NCBI GenBank assembly: GCA_963579025.1
Contig: CAUZFZ010000216.1
Location: 1-14,421 of the forward strand
DNA: 14,421 nucleotides
Direction: 5' to 3'
Source of the DNA: CAUZFZ01 sp963579025
GTDB taxonomy: Bacteria; Planctomycetota; Planctomycetia; Planctomycetales; Planctomycetaceae
The number at the start of each line of letters is the position of its first letter. The stretch's first letter is position 1. Position numbers and translations under genes: made by a program. Below are positions 8,024 through 14,421 of the stretch, one piece after another. The notes under the pieces are model-generated. The model worked only from the letters and a program-made list of their open reading frames with translations, searched no databases and was not told the origin of the DNA.

Positions 8024-9202
8024 ATGAGTGCAGACAAACAGGACGTGTCAATTGCTGGTCGCATCGTGCGGTCGCCGCTGTTGTGGGGCGGAGCCCTGAC
8101 ACTGGGCTTTTATCAGATTCTCCCCACAGTTCCCGGATTCGAGGCATCCCTCGATACGCTCTTTTGTGGTCACTGGCTGGCTTACGCCACGACGTCGTTG
8201 TTCTGGGTCGGAATGGCGGCACTGGGGGCGAAGGCGATCGGACTCCCCCGAGAGCGCACGGCAACGGAGCCGGGTCTACGAGTCGAGTCCGTCCCTGGCA
8301 GCCCGGCTGCGACGGCCGAACAGCTCAGCGGGACACTCGACCGACTCCCGGAAAATCACAGCGACACGATTGCCATCTCTCGGCTGCGTGCGATCGCGGC
8401 GTTTGTCCGCGGACGCAAGTCGACGGAGGGTCTCGACGGACATCTGAGTTACCTCGCCGAATTCGCCGGTGAGCAACTTCACAATAGTTACGCCCTGGTC
8501 CGCACCATCACATGGGCAGTGCCGATTCTCGGCTTCCTGGGGACAGTCGTGGGTATCACGACCGCTATTCAGAATCTGGATCCGGCGAAGCTCGACACGT
8601 CATTCGGGCAGGTATCAATGGGCCTGGGCGTTGCCTTCGGGACAACAGCACTCGCTTTGGGACTGTCCCTTGTGCTTGTCTTCGGCACGTATCTGATCGA
8701 GAAACTCGAGCGTTCGGTCCTGGCCGACGTCGAGATGCTGGCTCTGAAAACAACCACGGACCTGTTCCCACCGGAGCCGACGACCGGCAATCCATTCATC
8801 GAAGCTCAGGGCGAATCCGCTCGCAGGCTGCTGGAACAATCAGACGCGCTCATCGCGCGTCAGGTGGCGATGTGGGAACAGTCACTTGAGACCCTGCGCG
8901 ATCGCTGGAATCAGACGCTGCAAAGCCAACAGACGCGGCTCGAGGAATCGTTGAGTTCGGCGGCGGAGCAGACCTTGACCGGACAGACCGAATCTCTCCG
9001 GCAGCAGAGCCAGGCTCAAGCGCACGTGGCTCGATTGCTCGCAGAAATTGGAGCTGGTCAGGACAGACTGACGGCTGCGCAGGAACGCGTGATCGAACGG
9101 CTGAAGCAGGTCGAATCAAACGACGCTCTGGACGAAACACTGCACACACTCAGCGCGGCCATTCACATGTTGACCGCGCGGGTGCCCAAGAAAGCCGCCT
9201 GA
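8024..9202 (+). CDS. MotA/TolQ/ExbB-type proton channel with a long cytoplasmic tail
   Basis: This is a 392-residue inner-membrane protein. Four membrane segments are seen at about 19-35, 50-72, 160-183 and 201-225. The second pair carries the MotA/ExbB signature, with PILGFLGTVVGITTAIQ (Thr174 in GTVVG) and GVAFGTTALALGLSL (Thr207/Thr208), residues that line the channel in ExbB-like pentamers. The loop 75-155 is cytoplasmic. After the last membrane helix a hydrophilic, Gln/Glu-rich coiled-coil tail runs from about 228 to 385, much longer than in ExbB and recalling the tail of ZorA in the Zorya defence system. It is the first gene of a three-gene plus-strand run (gaps of 53 and 39 bases), and the next two genes are single-pass membrane partners. 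The start is supported by AAAGGG eight bases upstream. The channel fold is well supported; what it drives is unknown. Confidence 0.85.
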   Translation: MSADKQDVSIAGRIVRSPLLWGGALTLGFYQILPTVPGFEASLDTLFCGHWLAYATTSLFWVGMAALGAKAIGLPRERTATEPGLRVESVPGSPAATAEQLSGTLDRLPENHSDTIAISRLRAIAAFVRGRKSTEGLDGHLSYLAEFAGEQLHNSYALVRTITWAVPILGFLGTVVGITTAIQNLDPAKLDTSFGQVSMGLGVAFGTTALALGLSLVLVFGTYLIEKLERSVLADVEMLALKTTTDLFPPEPTTGNPFIEAQGESARRLLEQSDALIARQVAMWEQSLETLRDRWNQTLQSQQTRLEESLSSAAEQTLTGQTESLRQQSQAQAHVARLLAEIGAGQDRLTAAQERVIERLKQVESNDALDETLHTLSAAIHMLTARVPKKAA

Positions 9203-9255
9203 TCAACCTCATTGGGCAAGGCCCTCACTCAAACCACCACTGACGAACGAAAACC

Positions 9256-11166
9256 GTGGCGCGCACAACTCGAGCATCAAATCCGGTGACGCTGTTTCCG
9301 TTCCTGGCCGTGCTGATGTGCACGATCGGGTCGCTCGTTCTGTTGCTTGTGGTTGTTTCGGCTCAGATTCGGAAAGACACCGTCGCAACGGCGAAAAGTC
9401 AGCGACAGCAGAAGGAGCAAGCCCCCCCTGCCCTGCCCGAACCGCCGCCGACTGCGCCCACGACCGAGCCCGATCCATCGGAATTTGTGCAGCTAGCGCC
9501 GATACCAGATCCTGAACCGAAAGTCGCTCCGATTCCGCGGGCGTCACCACGTGAACTTGCGCAGATCGACGAACTCAAGGCGCTGTCGCAGCAGTTCGCC
9601 GCCGCCGTGGACCAACGTGCCCGCCAGAGTGTCGCGACGCGCCAGAAGGCAGCGGCTCTGCGAGAACAGTTGCGTCTGGCTGCGTCCGGCGAACAGGGGA
9701 TTGCCAGCCGGATTCAACAGGCGCGGGCCGAGGGCCAATCTGCAGAACGACAGCTTCGTGAAAGCCGCGTTGAAAAGCGGCAGATTGAAGAGCTGCTCGA
9801 CGATTCCGAGGAGTTGATCAAAAACCGGAAGAAGGAACTCACCAGTCCGCGTTACTCGATCATCCCGTACGACGGGCAGACGGGCACAATCCGACGCCCA
9901 ATCGTGATTGAGTGTACCGGCGAGTCGATCCGCTTCGCAGCCGAGGACATCGCGCTGAACCCGTCAAAGCTGCAAGGCTACAACTCGGATCAGAATCCGC
10001 TTCTGTCTGGTGTCATGGCTCTCGCAGACTACTGGGCTCAAAGCGATCGAGCCTCGGGTGATGGCCGCGTGCTGCGACCGTATCCACTGATACTCGTGCG
10101 ACCGGACGGGGCCGATACGTTCGACATGGCACGCATCCTGCTCGATCGATTGACGGGTAACTACGGATACGAATTGATCGAAGCCGAGTTCGATTACGCG
10201 TTACCGCCGACCACTCCCGAGGCGATTCGGCAGTGCCAGGAGGCTGTGAACACAGCCTTCGAATTGAAACCGTCGCCCGTCCCATCAATGCCGAAACCGA
10301 AATCCGTTGATTCGAGCTACGTGCGTCATACTCCGCCCGCGTCCGGGAACTTCTTCAACAGCGACGATTTTCGCAAACGCGGAATCGCAGGAGGATCGGC
10401 AACCGGCGGTGGCACGGGCGGCAGCGGTCCGTTCGGGACGGGTCCAGCAGCGGGAGTGCCCGGGTTATTCACCACCGGGCCGGCAACCTCTCCACAGCCG
10501 ACTGGTCGTCCAGGCTCCTCGCGAGGTCAGCAGCAGACTCGGGCACCGGGTTCGGGCGAGGATGCGGGTCCGGGTGAGAATCCAGCGTCAGGCACCGGTC
10601 CGCGACAATCCACCGGCGCTCGATCCACGCAGGAATTGCCGTTCGAGCTGATTGATCCGTTCGCGGAACGCGGTGGGTCCGCAGCCGCCGGCTCTGAATC
10701 CGGGACCGCAGCCGATGGCAAAGGCTCGACTTCCGGTACCGCATCGAAGGGTGAAGGAAACGGTCCGGCATCGCGCGGAACGTCTTCGGGATCGAGCCCA
10801 TCCGGAGGTCCGCCCGGGCGTCCGTCCAATATGAGGGCGGCGCGGCGCTGGGGCATCTCGAATCCGAACGCCACTTTGGAACTGGAAACAAAGGTCACGT
10901 TGATCGTGCGCAACGACCAGATCGCAGTGGCCAATCGATACGCCGTCAGCCGGAAACCAGGCGACGCCTCACTCGAAATGGTGAACCGCACGATGCAGGC
11001 ACTGGAGCAGGTCGCGCGCGAATGGGGCAAGCCACCGGAGCGATTCTACTGGGTGCCGTCAGTCACGCTGGGTGTTGCACCGGATGCGGATGAGTTGGGC
11101 GCCATGCTGACACAGGCGCTGCGAAAGGAAGGAGTCGAGGTCAAGGTGGTGAATGTGGCAAGGTGA
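9256..11166 (+). CDS. Single-pass membrane protein of the stator-like operon, Gly/Ser-rich linker
   Basis: This 636-residue protein starts at a GTG with no clear ribosome binding site. Residues 10-37 (NPVTLFPFLAVLMCTIGSLV and onward) form one uncleaved membrane helix with no acidic residue. The rest should lie outside the cytoplasm: a Pro/Glu-rich stretch (55-95), a coiled coil (98-196), a folded alpha/beta domain (198-318, with RRPIVIECTGESIRF and YPLILVRPDGADTFDMARIL), a low-complexity Gly/Ser/Pro/Thr linker (375-530) and a small C-terminal domain (535-636, with ERFYWVPSVTLGVAPDADEL). The order of helix, coiled coil and distal domain resembles ExbD/MotB-like partners, and the VIECTG strand has a counterpart in the third gene. 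It is probably a structural half of the stator complex without the proton-binding aspartate. I know of no named family for it. Conserved planctomycete distribution is my expectation, not tested. Confidence 0.8.
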   Translation: MARTTRASNPVTLFPFLAVLMCTIGSLVLLLVVVSAQIRKDTVATAKSQRQQKEQAPPALPEPPPTAPTTEPDPSEFVQLAPIPDPEPKVAPIPRASPRELAQIDELKALSQQFAAAVDQRARQSVATRQKAAALREQLRLAASGEQGIASRIQQARAEGQSAERQLRESRVEKRQIEELLDDSEELIKNRKKELTSPRYSIIPYDGQTGTIRRPIVIECTGESIRFAAEDIALNPSKLQGYNSDQNPLLSGVMALADYWAQSDRASGDGRVLRPYPLILVRPDGADTFDMARILLDRLTGNYGYELIEAEFDYALPPTTPEAIRQCQEAVNTAFELKPSPVPSMPKPKSVDSSYVRHTPPASGNFFNSDDFRKRGIAGGSATGGGTGGSGPFGTGPAAGVPGLFTTGPATSPQPTGRPGSSRGQQQTRAPGSGEDAGPGENPASGTGPRQSTGARSTQELPFELIDPFAERGGSAAAGSESGTAADGKGSTSGTASKGEGNGPASRGTSSGSSPSGGPPGRPSNMRAARRWGISNPNATLELETKVTLIVRNDQIAVANRYAVSRKPGDASLEMVNRTMQALEQVAREWGKPPERFYWVPSVTLGVAPDADELGAMLTQALRKEGVEVKVVNVAR

Positions 11167-11205
11167 GTCAGCCATTCTGTCACGTTCTCACAGACAGGGG
11201 GAATC

Positions 11206-12354
11206 ATGCGAGGTCGTTGCGGGGGAGGTGATCCGGATTTCGGGTCCGATTCATTTCTCGACATCATCGCGAATCTGGTTGGCATTCTGATCGTGCTGAT
11301 CGTGTTAGCCGGGCTGCGCGCCGGCCGAGCGCCCGTCGAGTCGGAATTGACCGCCGAGACAGACTTGCTAGCGACGTCAGCACCACCGCAGCCGGTTGTC
11401 AGCGAACCGGAACCAGTCCCCTCCCCTGCCCCACCCATTGAATCGGCCCCCGAGCCACCGATCGTTGTGGCGACCGAGCCAGTCGAAGAACAGGGCATAA
11501 CACTCGACGAGGCACGCCGGCAAATCACTGCGGCGCAGGAGCAGGTCGCGGCTCTGCAGGCTCGTCTCGCCGGTCTGGACATCGAATCGTCGCAGGCTGA
11601 AGTAGGGACGCTCCAGCGGGAACTGGCCGCGCGTGCCGCGTGTGTCCGTGCACTCCAGGCGGAATTGGAACGCAGTACGACGCAATCCGGGTTACTGGTC
11701 ACAGAACTTAAGAATGTCGACCGCGAGTACCAGCAACTGCGCATGCGACTGGTCGAAACGAACACAAAGCTGGAGCAGATGCACGGGCGAAAGCGACCGG
11801 AGAAACAACTGGAACTGCGCATCAACCCGGTCGGCCGGCGCAGCACTGGAGAAGAAATTCTATTTCGCGTCGAAGACGGCCGGGTCGTCCATCTCCCGGT
11901 GAGCGAACTGGTCGAAACAGCGGTCCGTCTGGAACGCAACAGCATGGCATCCATCATGAGTGGGCGGACACGGCGGGGAGTTGCTGGACCGGTTGACGGA
12001 GTCACGTTCTCCTACGAGTACGGTGTCGCGACGGTGCCGACATACTCAGCTTCCGGCTCGCAAAGCTATTCGGCCCGAGTCCGGTTGCGCGGCCTGGTCA
12101 AGACGCTGCCAGGAGCTCCGTCGGAGCCGATCGGAAAGGCGCTGGCGAACGGCGGCATCGTCGAACGATTGCTGGTGCAGGCCGAACCCGGAACGGTCAT
12201 CCGTCTCGCAGTCTCGACAGACAGCTTCGCGGACGCGCGAAGAATCGCCGCGTATGCCCGCGATCTGAACTTCTCAGTCGCCTCCCGGCCCATCGAACCG
12301 GGCACCGATCTGCCAGTGCATCTTTCAGATCGATCGAACGCGATCGCGCAGTAG
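11206..12354 (+). CDS. ExbD/MotB-like single-pass protein with membrane aspartate
   Basis: This 382-residue protein starts at an ATG with CAGGGGG just upstream. Residues 15-37 read DSFLDIIANLVGILIVLIVL and are the only membrane segment. Asp19 sits at the start of the helix, as the proton-carrying aspartate does in ExbD, TolR and MotB. A Pro/Glu-rich stretch (56-95) is followed by a coiled coil (100-193) and a C-terminal alpha/beta domain (201-370, with EEILFRVEDGRVVHLPVSEL and GTVIRLAVSTDSFADARRIA). No OmpA-type peptidoglycan-binding signature is evident. It is the last gene of the operon and converges on the integron cassettes 23 bases away. I infer that it pairs with the preceding single-pass protein inside the ExbB-like pentamer. 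The function driven by the complex is unknown. Confidence 0.8.
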   Translation: MRGRCGGGDPDFGSDSFLDIIANLVGILIVLIVLAGLRAGRAPVESELTAETDLLATSAPPQPVVSEPEPVPSPAPPIESAPEPPIVVATEPVEEQGITLDEARRQITAAQEQVAALQARLAGLDIESSQAEVGTLQRELAARAACVRALQAELERSTTQSGLLVTELKNVDREYQQLRMRLVETNTKLEQMHGRKRPEKQLELRINPVGRRSTGEEILFRVEDGRVVHLPVSELVETAVRLERNSMASIMSGRTRRGVAGPVDGVTFSYEYGVATVPTYSASGSQSYSARVRLRGLVKTLPGAPSEPIGKALANGGIVERLLVQAEPGTVIRLAVSTDSFADARRIAAYARDLNFSVASRPIEPGTDLPVHLSDRSNAIAQ

Positions 12355-12377
12355 TTCGGAAAACGTTGGTCCTCGCA

Positions 12378-12572
12378 TCAGCTCAGCCGCCGATAGAGTT
12401 CACGATTCTTGTCCAGCACAAACTCGGCGGCACGATCGAAGTCATCGCCGGTACGGTTCAGGACATCGTTTACCGCCGCCTTTGCCAGTTCGCGAGGATC
12501 AACGCCGAGTTCGCGTGCACGTTCAGCGAGCCGTTCGGATTGTTCGCCGTCGAGTTCCAGTGAAATTGACAT
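12378..12572 (-). CDS. Ribbon-helix-helix-type antitoxin, orphan (last cassette)
   Basis: This is a 64-residue protein, MSISLELDGEQSERLAERAR and onward. A short N-terminal strand (SISLEL) and two helices fit a small dimeric DNA-binding domain of ribbon-helix-helix type. The tail FDRAAEFVLDKNRELYRRLS resembles the toxin-binding end of antitoxins that I recall next to Doc/Fic (death-on-curing) toxins. The frame could be opened earlier, but the ATG at 12572 starts the recognisable protein, has GAGAG close upstream and lies 12 bases after the attC crossover box, like its neighbours. No toxin follows: the convergent stator gene ends 23 bases beyond its stop. It may protect against a toxin encoded elsewhere or be a remnant of a lost pair. 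The fold is inferred from sequence pattern only. Confidence 0.75.
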   Translation of the reverse strand: MSISLELDGEQSERLAERARELGVDPRELAKAAVNDVLNRTGDDFDRAAEFVLDKNRELYRRLS

Positions 12573-12584
12573 CTGCTCTCGATC

Positions 12585-12728
12585 TGCCAATGGGAGGTGT
12601 GACCGCCGCTCCATAATGGAGCGGAAGACGCTTGCCTGGTCAGAGAATTGTACAACCAGATCCCACGTGAATGAACGGCGAAGGCGATTGCAGCATGGAT
12701 GCCGCAGCTCAGCGGCCAGATATTGGGC
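12585..12728 (-). other. attC site 4 (degenerate)
   Basis: On the minus strand the site runs from GCCCAAT (R'') at 12728 to ATTGGCA (R') at 12585, 144 bp. Both boxes deviate from RYYYAAC/GTTRRRY, and the AAC to AAT change is matched by GTT to ATT. The interior aligns well with attC 2 (shared AGAGAATT, CCCACGT, GGCGATT, GCCGCAGCTCAGCGGCC). A secondary hairpin at 12689-12706 has one mismatch. Confidence 0.7.
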
Positions 12729-12733
12729 GGCGA

Positions 12734-13009
12734 TTACCGAAACAGCCACTTCTGCGACTCTCTTATCGCATCCTCTATTCCTGGAACATCAAAATCGTGG
12801 TCACTGCCGTCGCAAGCTGCATCCCACACTTCCACGTTGTAGCCACCAACGTCATCGCCGCAGATTTCGACGGCTCGGTCCTCGTGTTCAACCAACACGA
12901 AGAGGCCGTTTCCTTCACCGCGAATCGACGCGCTGGCACCGAGCATGGTGAGTTGCTGCCTCGCGGATTCGAATTCAGTTCGCCATGTTTCGAGAAGGTC
13001 GGCGTCCAT
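12734..13009 (-). CDS. Small acidic cassette protein, unknown function
   Basis: This is a 91-residue acidic protein, MDADLLETWRTEFESARQQL and onward. It is predicted to start with a helix, followed by beta-rich sequence (GLFVLVEHEDRAVEICG, then YNVEVWDAA), and to end in a helix (GIEDAIRESQKWLF). There is no signal peptide or membrane segment. The frame can be opened at 13075, but that would run into attC 3; the ATG at 13009 lies 25 bases after the attC crossover box and is preferred. The stop is five bases before attC 4. The compact acidic alpha/beta look recalls many cassette-borne or immunity-like small proteins, but I recognise no family. Confidence 0.65.
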   Translation of the reverse strand: MDADLLETWRTEFESARQQLTMLGASASIRGEGNGLFVLVEHEDRAVEICGDDVGGYNVEVWDAACDGSDHDFDVPGIEDAIRESQKWLFR

Positions 13010-13034
13010 TTGGCATTTAAATCGCGGATTGTTC

Positions 13035-13180
13035 GTCCAACGGGATCGCACAGCCGTCGCCGCGTGCTGCAGCACCAGACAGGCCGTGCATGGATTCAGT
13101 TTACCAGAAGTTCAATCGCCAACCACAGTTCAAGGCGATTCGGCATGGATGCCGAACTCTGCGGCTGCGCGGTGTTGGGC
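13035..13180 (-). other. attC site 3
   Basis: Minus-strand R'' is GCCCAAC at 13180-13174 and R' is GTTGGAC at 13041-13035, both fitting consensus. The arms pair: CGCACAGCCG (13047-13056 region) against CGCGCAGCCG from the other arm. The interior hairpin TTCGGCAT, GG, ATGCCGAA at 13139-13156 is perfect. Length is 146 bp. Confidence 0.8.
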
Positions 13181-13203
13181 GCCTTGTTGAGCCCGGAGGC
13201 GGT

Positions 13204-13527
13204 CTATGGCGACTGCGAACCAATTGAGCAGGCTTTGAATCTGCACCATATCCACACAATACCGAACCCCCAAAGCGCACTATTGACGAGGACAAGCAGG
13301 TTCTGGATTAACGCCGGGAATCGCATCGGCGAAATCCGAACTACTAAAACGATCGGAAAGGATAGGATACCAAGCAGCACTTCTGTGGGCTGTTCCCACG
13401 AGGCAGGTTCACCGCCGCGATCGAACCGGTCCGAGCCTGCCGAGAATAGCACGCCAAACAGGATGAATGACACGACGAGGTGCGCGAACGCAATTCCACT
13501 GGCGATAACTAGAAGCTTCCGCGACAT
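13204..13527 (-). CDS. Small membrane protein in a cassette, unknown function
   Basis: This 107-residue protein has three probable membrane helices at about 5-30, 48-66 and 74-96 and a short polar loop (residues 32-47, DRFDRGGEPASWEQP). The N terminus MSRKLLVIASGIAFAHLVVS is basic and then hydrophobic, so it is a membrane anchor or uncleaved signal. The ATG at 13527 is 13 bases after the crossover box of attC 2, and the stop is 23 bases before attC 3. No ribosome binding site or promoter is evident. Small hydrophobic proteins are frequent integron cassette products. No family was recognised. Confidence 0.7.
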   Translation of the reverse strand: MSRKLLVIASGIAFAHLVVSFILFGVLFSAGSDRFDRGGEPASWEQPTEVLLGILSFPIVLVVRISPMRFPALIQNLLVLVNSALWGFGIVWIWCRFKACSIGSQSP

Positions 13528-13540
13528 TGTTCGCTAGCTC

Positions 13541-13690
13541 GCCCAACGGGTTGTGTGGCCGACGCCGCCCCTGATCGAAGCGAAAGACGAAAGCCAACGA
13601 GAGAATTATACTACGAGAGCCCACGTCGAATGAAGAAGGAAGGCGTTTGCGGCATGGATGCCGCAACTCAGCGGCCACACATTGTTGGGC
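13541..13690 (-). other. attC site 2 (best preserved)
   Basis: R'' is GCCCAAC (13690-13684) and R' is GTTGGGC (13547-13541), both perfect. The arms fold together: plus-strand GCCCAAC, spacer GGGT, TGTGTGGCCG pairs with the other arm's GCCCAAC, spacer AA, TGTGTGGCCG. The unequal spacer leaves unpaired bases of the type that direct strand choice by integron integrases. The interior hairpin TGCGGCAT, GG, ATGCCGCA lies at 13648-13665. Length is 150 bp, at or above the long end of known attC sites. Confidence 0.87.
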
Positions 13691-13694
13691 GGCC

Positions 13695-13997
13695 TCATTT
13701 TTCGTGATCAGCACCCCATGCATCTGGTGCGTGTTCGTTTCGTGATTCGTAGCCACGTTCTCCAGTGCGCACGTCGACCGTATAGCTGTTTACAACGACA
13801 ACGTGCCCGAATCCGTGGCAACGGTGACAATCTGGATCTACCCGAATTCGAACATGGGAGCAGTCATAACAGGGCTCGGTGCCAGCGCGACGTCGGACGA
13901 CTTCATGGAAGGACGTTTCGCCGCATTGTGAGCAACGGTGCGTTGCACGCGACACCTTGGCACTGCAGGTCGGACACTTGCCGATTGTCACAACCAT
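13695..13997 (-). CDS. Zinc-ribbon protein with DnaJ-like CxxC motifs (cassette)
   Basis: This is a 100-residue protein with four CxxC pairs: CPTC (8-11), CSQC (22-25), CYDC (43-46) and CHRC (57-60). The last is followed by HGFGHVVVV, so CHRCHGFG resembles one CxxCxGxG unit of the DnaJ zinc-binding domain. The four pairs could bind two zinc ions. The C-terminal 30 residues are polar and probably disordered. The longer open frame from 14162 would read through attC 1, so the ATG at 13997, eight bases after the crossover box, is chosen. The stop is four bases before attC 2. It may bind nucleic acid or unfolded protein; function is not assigned. Confidence 0.78.
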   Translation of the reverse strand: MVVTIGKCPTCSAKVSRATHRCSQCGETSFHEVVRRRAGTEPCYDCSHVRIRVDPDCHRCHGFGHVVVVNSYTVDVRTGERGYESRNEHAPDAWGADHEK

Positions 13998-14005
13998 CTC
14001 GGATC

Positions 14006-14145
14006 GCCCAACGGTTAACATGGCCGTCGCCGCTGTAAACGAAGCGAGCGACGTGGAACAATAATTGATTCTATTGTCTGAGCCAGCGCCGAGGAAGAAG
14101 GAAGGCGATCCGCGAAGCGGACCATGCGGCCATGTTTTGTTGTCC
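14006..14145 (-). other. attC site 1
   Basis: R' is GTTGGGC (14012-14006), perfect; the R'' position reads GGACAAC (14145-14139), which keeps AAC but not the pyrimidines. The arms pair through AACATGGCCG with spacers GGTT and AA, the same 4-versus-2 layout as attC 2. An interior hairpin TCCGC, GAA, GCGGA lies at 14109-14121. Length is 140 bp. Confidence 0.78.
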
Positions 14146-14154
14146 GCCCACGAC

Positions 14155-14328
14155 CTATACATCCTCGACGTCGTTTCCGACGATCTTCACCGACCGCACG
14201 GACACACTTCCAAGCTCAAATGAGTTGAACAACTCTAGGAACTGAGTGTTGATCGGCTCTGGTATTGGTTGTTCGCTCGTTATTCGAACGGAATAGCGTT
14301 CGGGCGTGATCCCTTTACGTGGCGGTGG
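14155..14328 (-). pseudogene. C-terminal remnant of a cassette ORF, no visible start
   Basis: The frame encodes about 57 residues ending FELGSVSVRSVKIVGNDVED then Val and TAG, with a middle part ITPERYSVRITSEQPIPEP that reads like real protein. The stop lies ten bases before attC 1, exactly where a cassette ORF should end. Upstream, a TAA at 14329-14331 interrupts the frame, and no ATG, GTG or TTG start lies between it and the convincing part. The same frame is open again from 14332 to the window edge (containing MGQEMKSPRDIQPP), but that sequence has a different, low-complexity look. Either the gene is broken by a nonsense or frameshift change or another element joins at about 14330. No family was recognised. 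Confidence 0.45.
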
Positions 14329-14421
14329 TTATGCTGACGTAAGTTGTTGTTGAGTGTGAGTTTGCCGCGTTGGCGGCTGGATGTCGCGGGGGGACTTCAT
14401 TTCCTGTCCCATGTCCGGGGC

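Larger units (their letters stand above)
12378..14421 (-). mobile_element. Distal end of a chromosomal integron / attC cassette array
   Basis: Small minus-strand ORFs alternate with four long imperfect palindromes of similar sequence, each bounded by RYYYAAC-like and GTTRRRY-like boxes. ORFs start 9-26 bases after one box and stop 4-23 bases before the next, leaving almost no room for promoters. This is the organisation of integron gene cassettes. All cassettes share one orientation, with the attI/integrase end expected beyond base 14421. Without a visible integrase it could equally be a CALIN (attC cluster lacking an integrase). Confidence 0.85.

Noticed and set aside
8024..12354. Zorya-type anti-phage system
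   Set aside because: The channel with its long tail resembles ZorA, but the partners lack an evident OmpA-like peptidoglycan-binding domain and no ZorC/D/E helicase or nuclease gene is next to it; the neighbours are purF and integron cassettes.
12585..14145. Four long palindromes as ordinary terminators or MITEs
   Set aside because: They are spaced by ORFs in a regular way, carry RYYYAAC/GTTRRRY end boxes with unequal spacers and share interior sequence, which fits attC sites better.
13998..14162. Extension of the zinc-ribbon ORF to 14162
   Set aside because: The extra 55 codons translate attC 1 itself; the ATG at 13997 just after the crossover box is consistent with the other cassettes.

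Overview
The window looks like chromosomal DNA of a planctomycete (Planctomycetota, probably a Planctomycetaceae/Pirellulaceae-like marine or soil lineage). The reasons are GC-rich coding sequence with NTG starts, a large lipoprotein with FG-GAP repeats and an ASPIC/UnbV tail, a PurF with an unusual N-terminal insert, a futalosine-type UbiA prenyltransferase and an ExbB-like stator operon of the kind common in that phylum. This is inferred from protein character only; no rRNA or other marker gene is present.

Left part (1-7583). A plus-strand orphan or partial beta-rich domain protein (99-911) is followed by a 328-bp gap with an inverted array of 7-bp repeats. Four minus-strand genes follow in order of coordinate: an M29 aminopeptidase (1240-2358), an FG-GAP/ASPIC lipoprotein (2536-4845), a UbiA/MqnP-like prenyltransferase (4864-5784) and purF (5976-7583). 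The prenyltransferase and lipoprotein genes are 18 bases apart and are probably co-transcribed. REP-like hairpins with a GTAG tetranucleotide sit at the aminopeptidase stop codon and as an inverted pair (REPIN) between purF and ubiA.

Middle part (8024-12354). A plus-strand three-gene operon encodes a MotA/TolQ/ExbB-type channel with a long cytoplasmic coiled-coil tail and two different single-pass membrane proteins with large extracytoplasmic domains. Only one of the two carries an aspartate at the membrane segment. I read this as an undescribed proton-driven stator-like complex with a heterotypic ExbD/MotB-like pair.

Right part (12378-14421). This is the tail of a chromosomal integron or attC cluster, read on the minus strand. 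Four long attC sites of about 140-150 bp separate small promoterless ORFs: a partial ORF at the window edge, a DnaJ-like zinc-ribbon protein, a three-helix membrane protein, an acidic protein and a ribbon-helix-helix-type antitoxin without a toxin. Each ORF starts 9-26 bases after a GTTRRRY-type crossover site and stops 4-23 bases before the next site. The last attC is degenerate and the last cassette has no attC behind it, so the array seems to end here against the convergent stator operon. No integrase is in the window; if one exists it should lie beyond base 14421.
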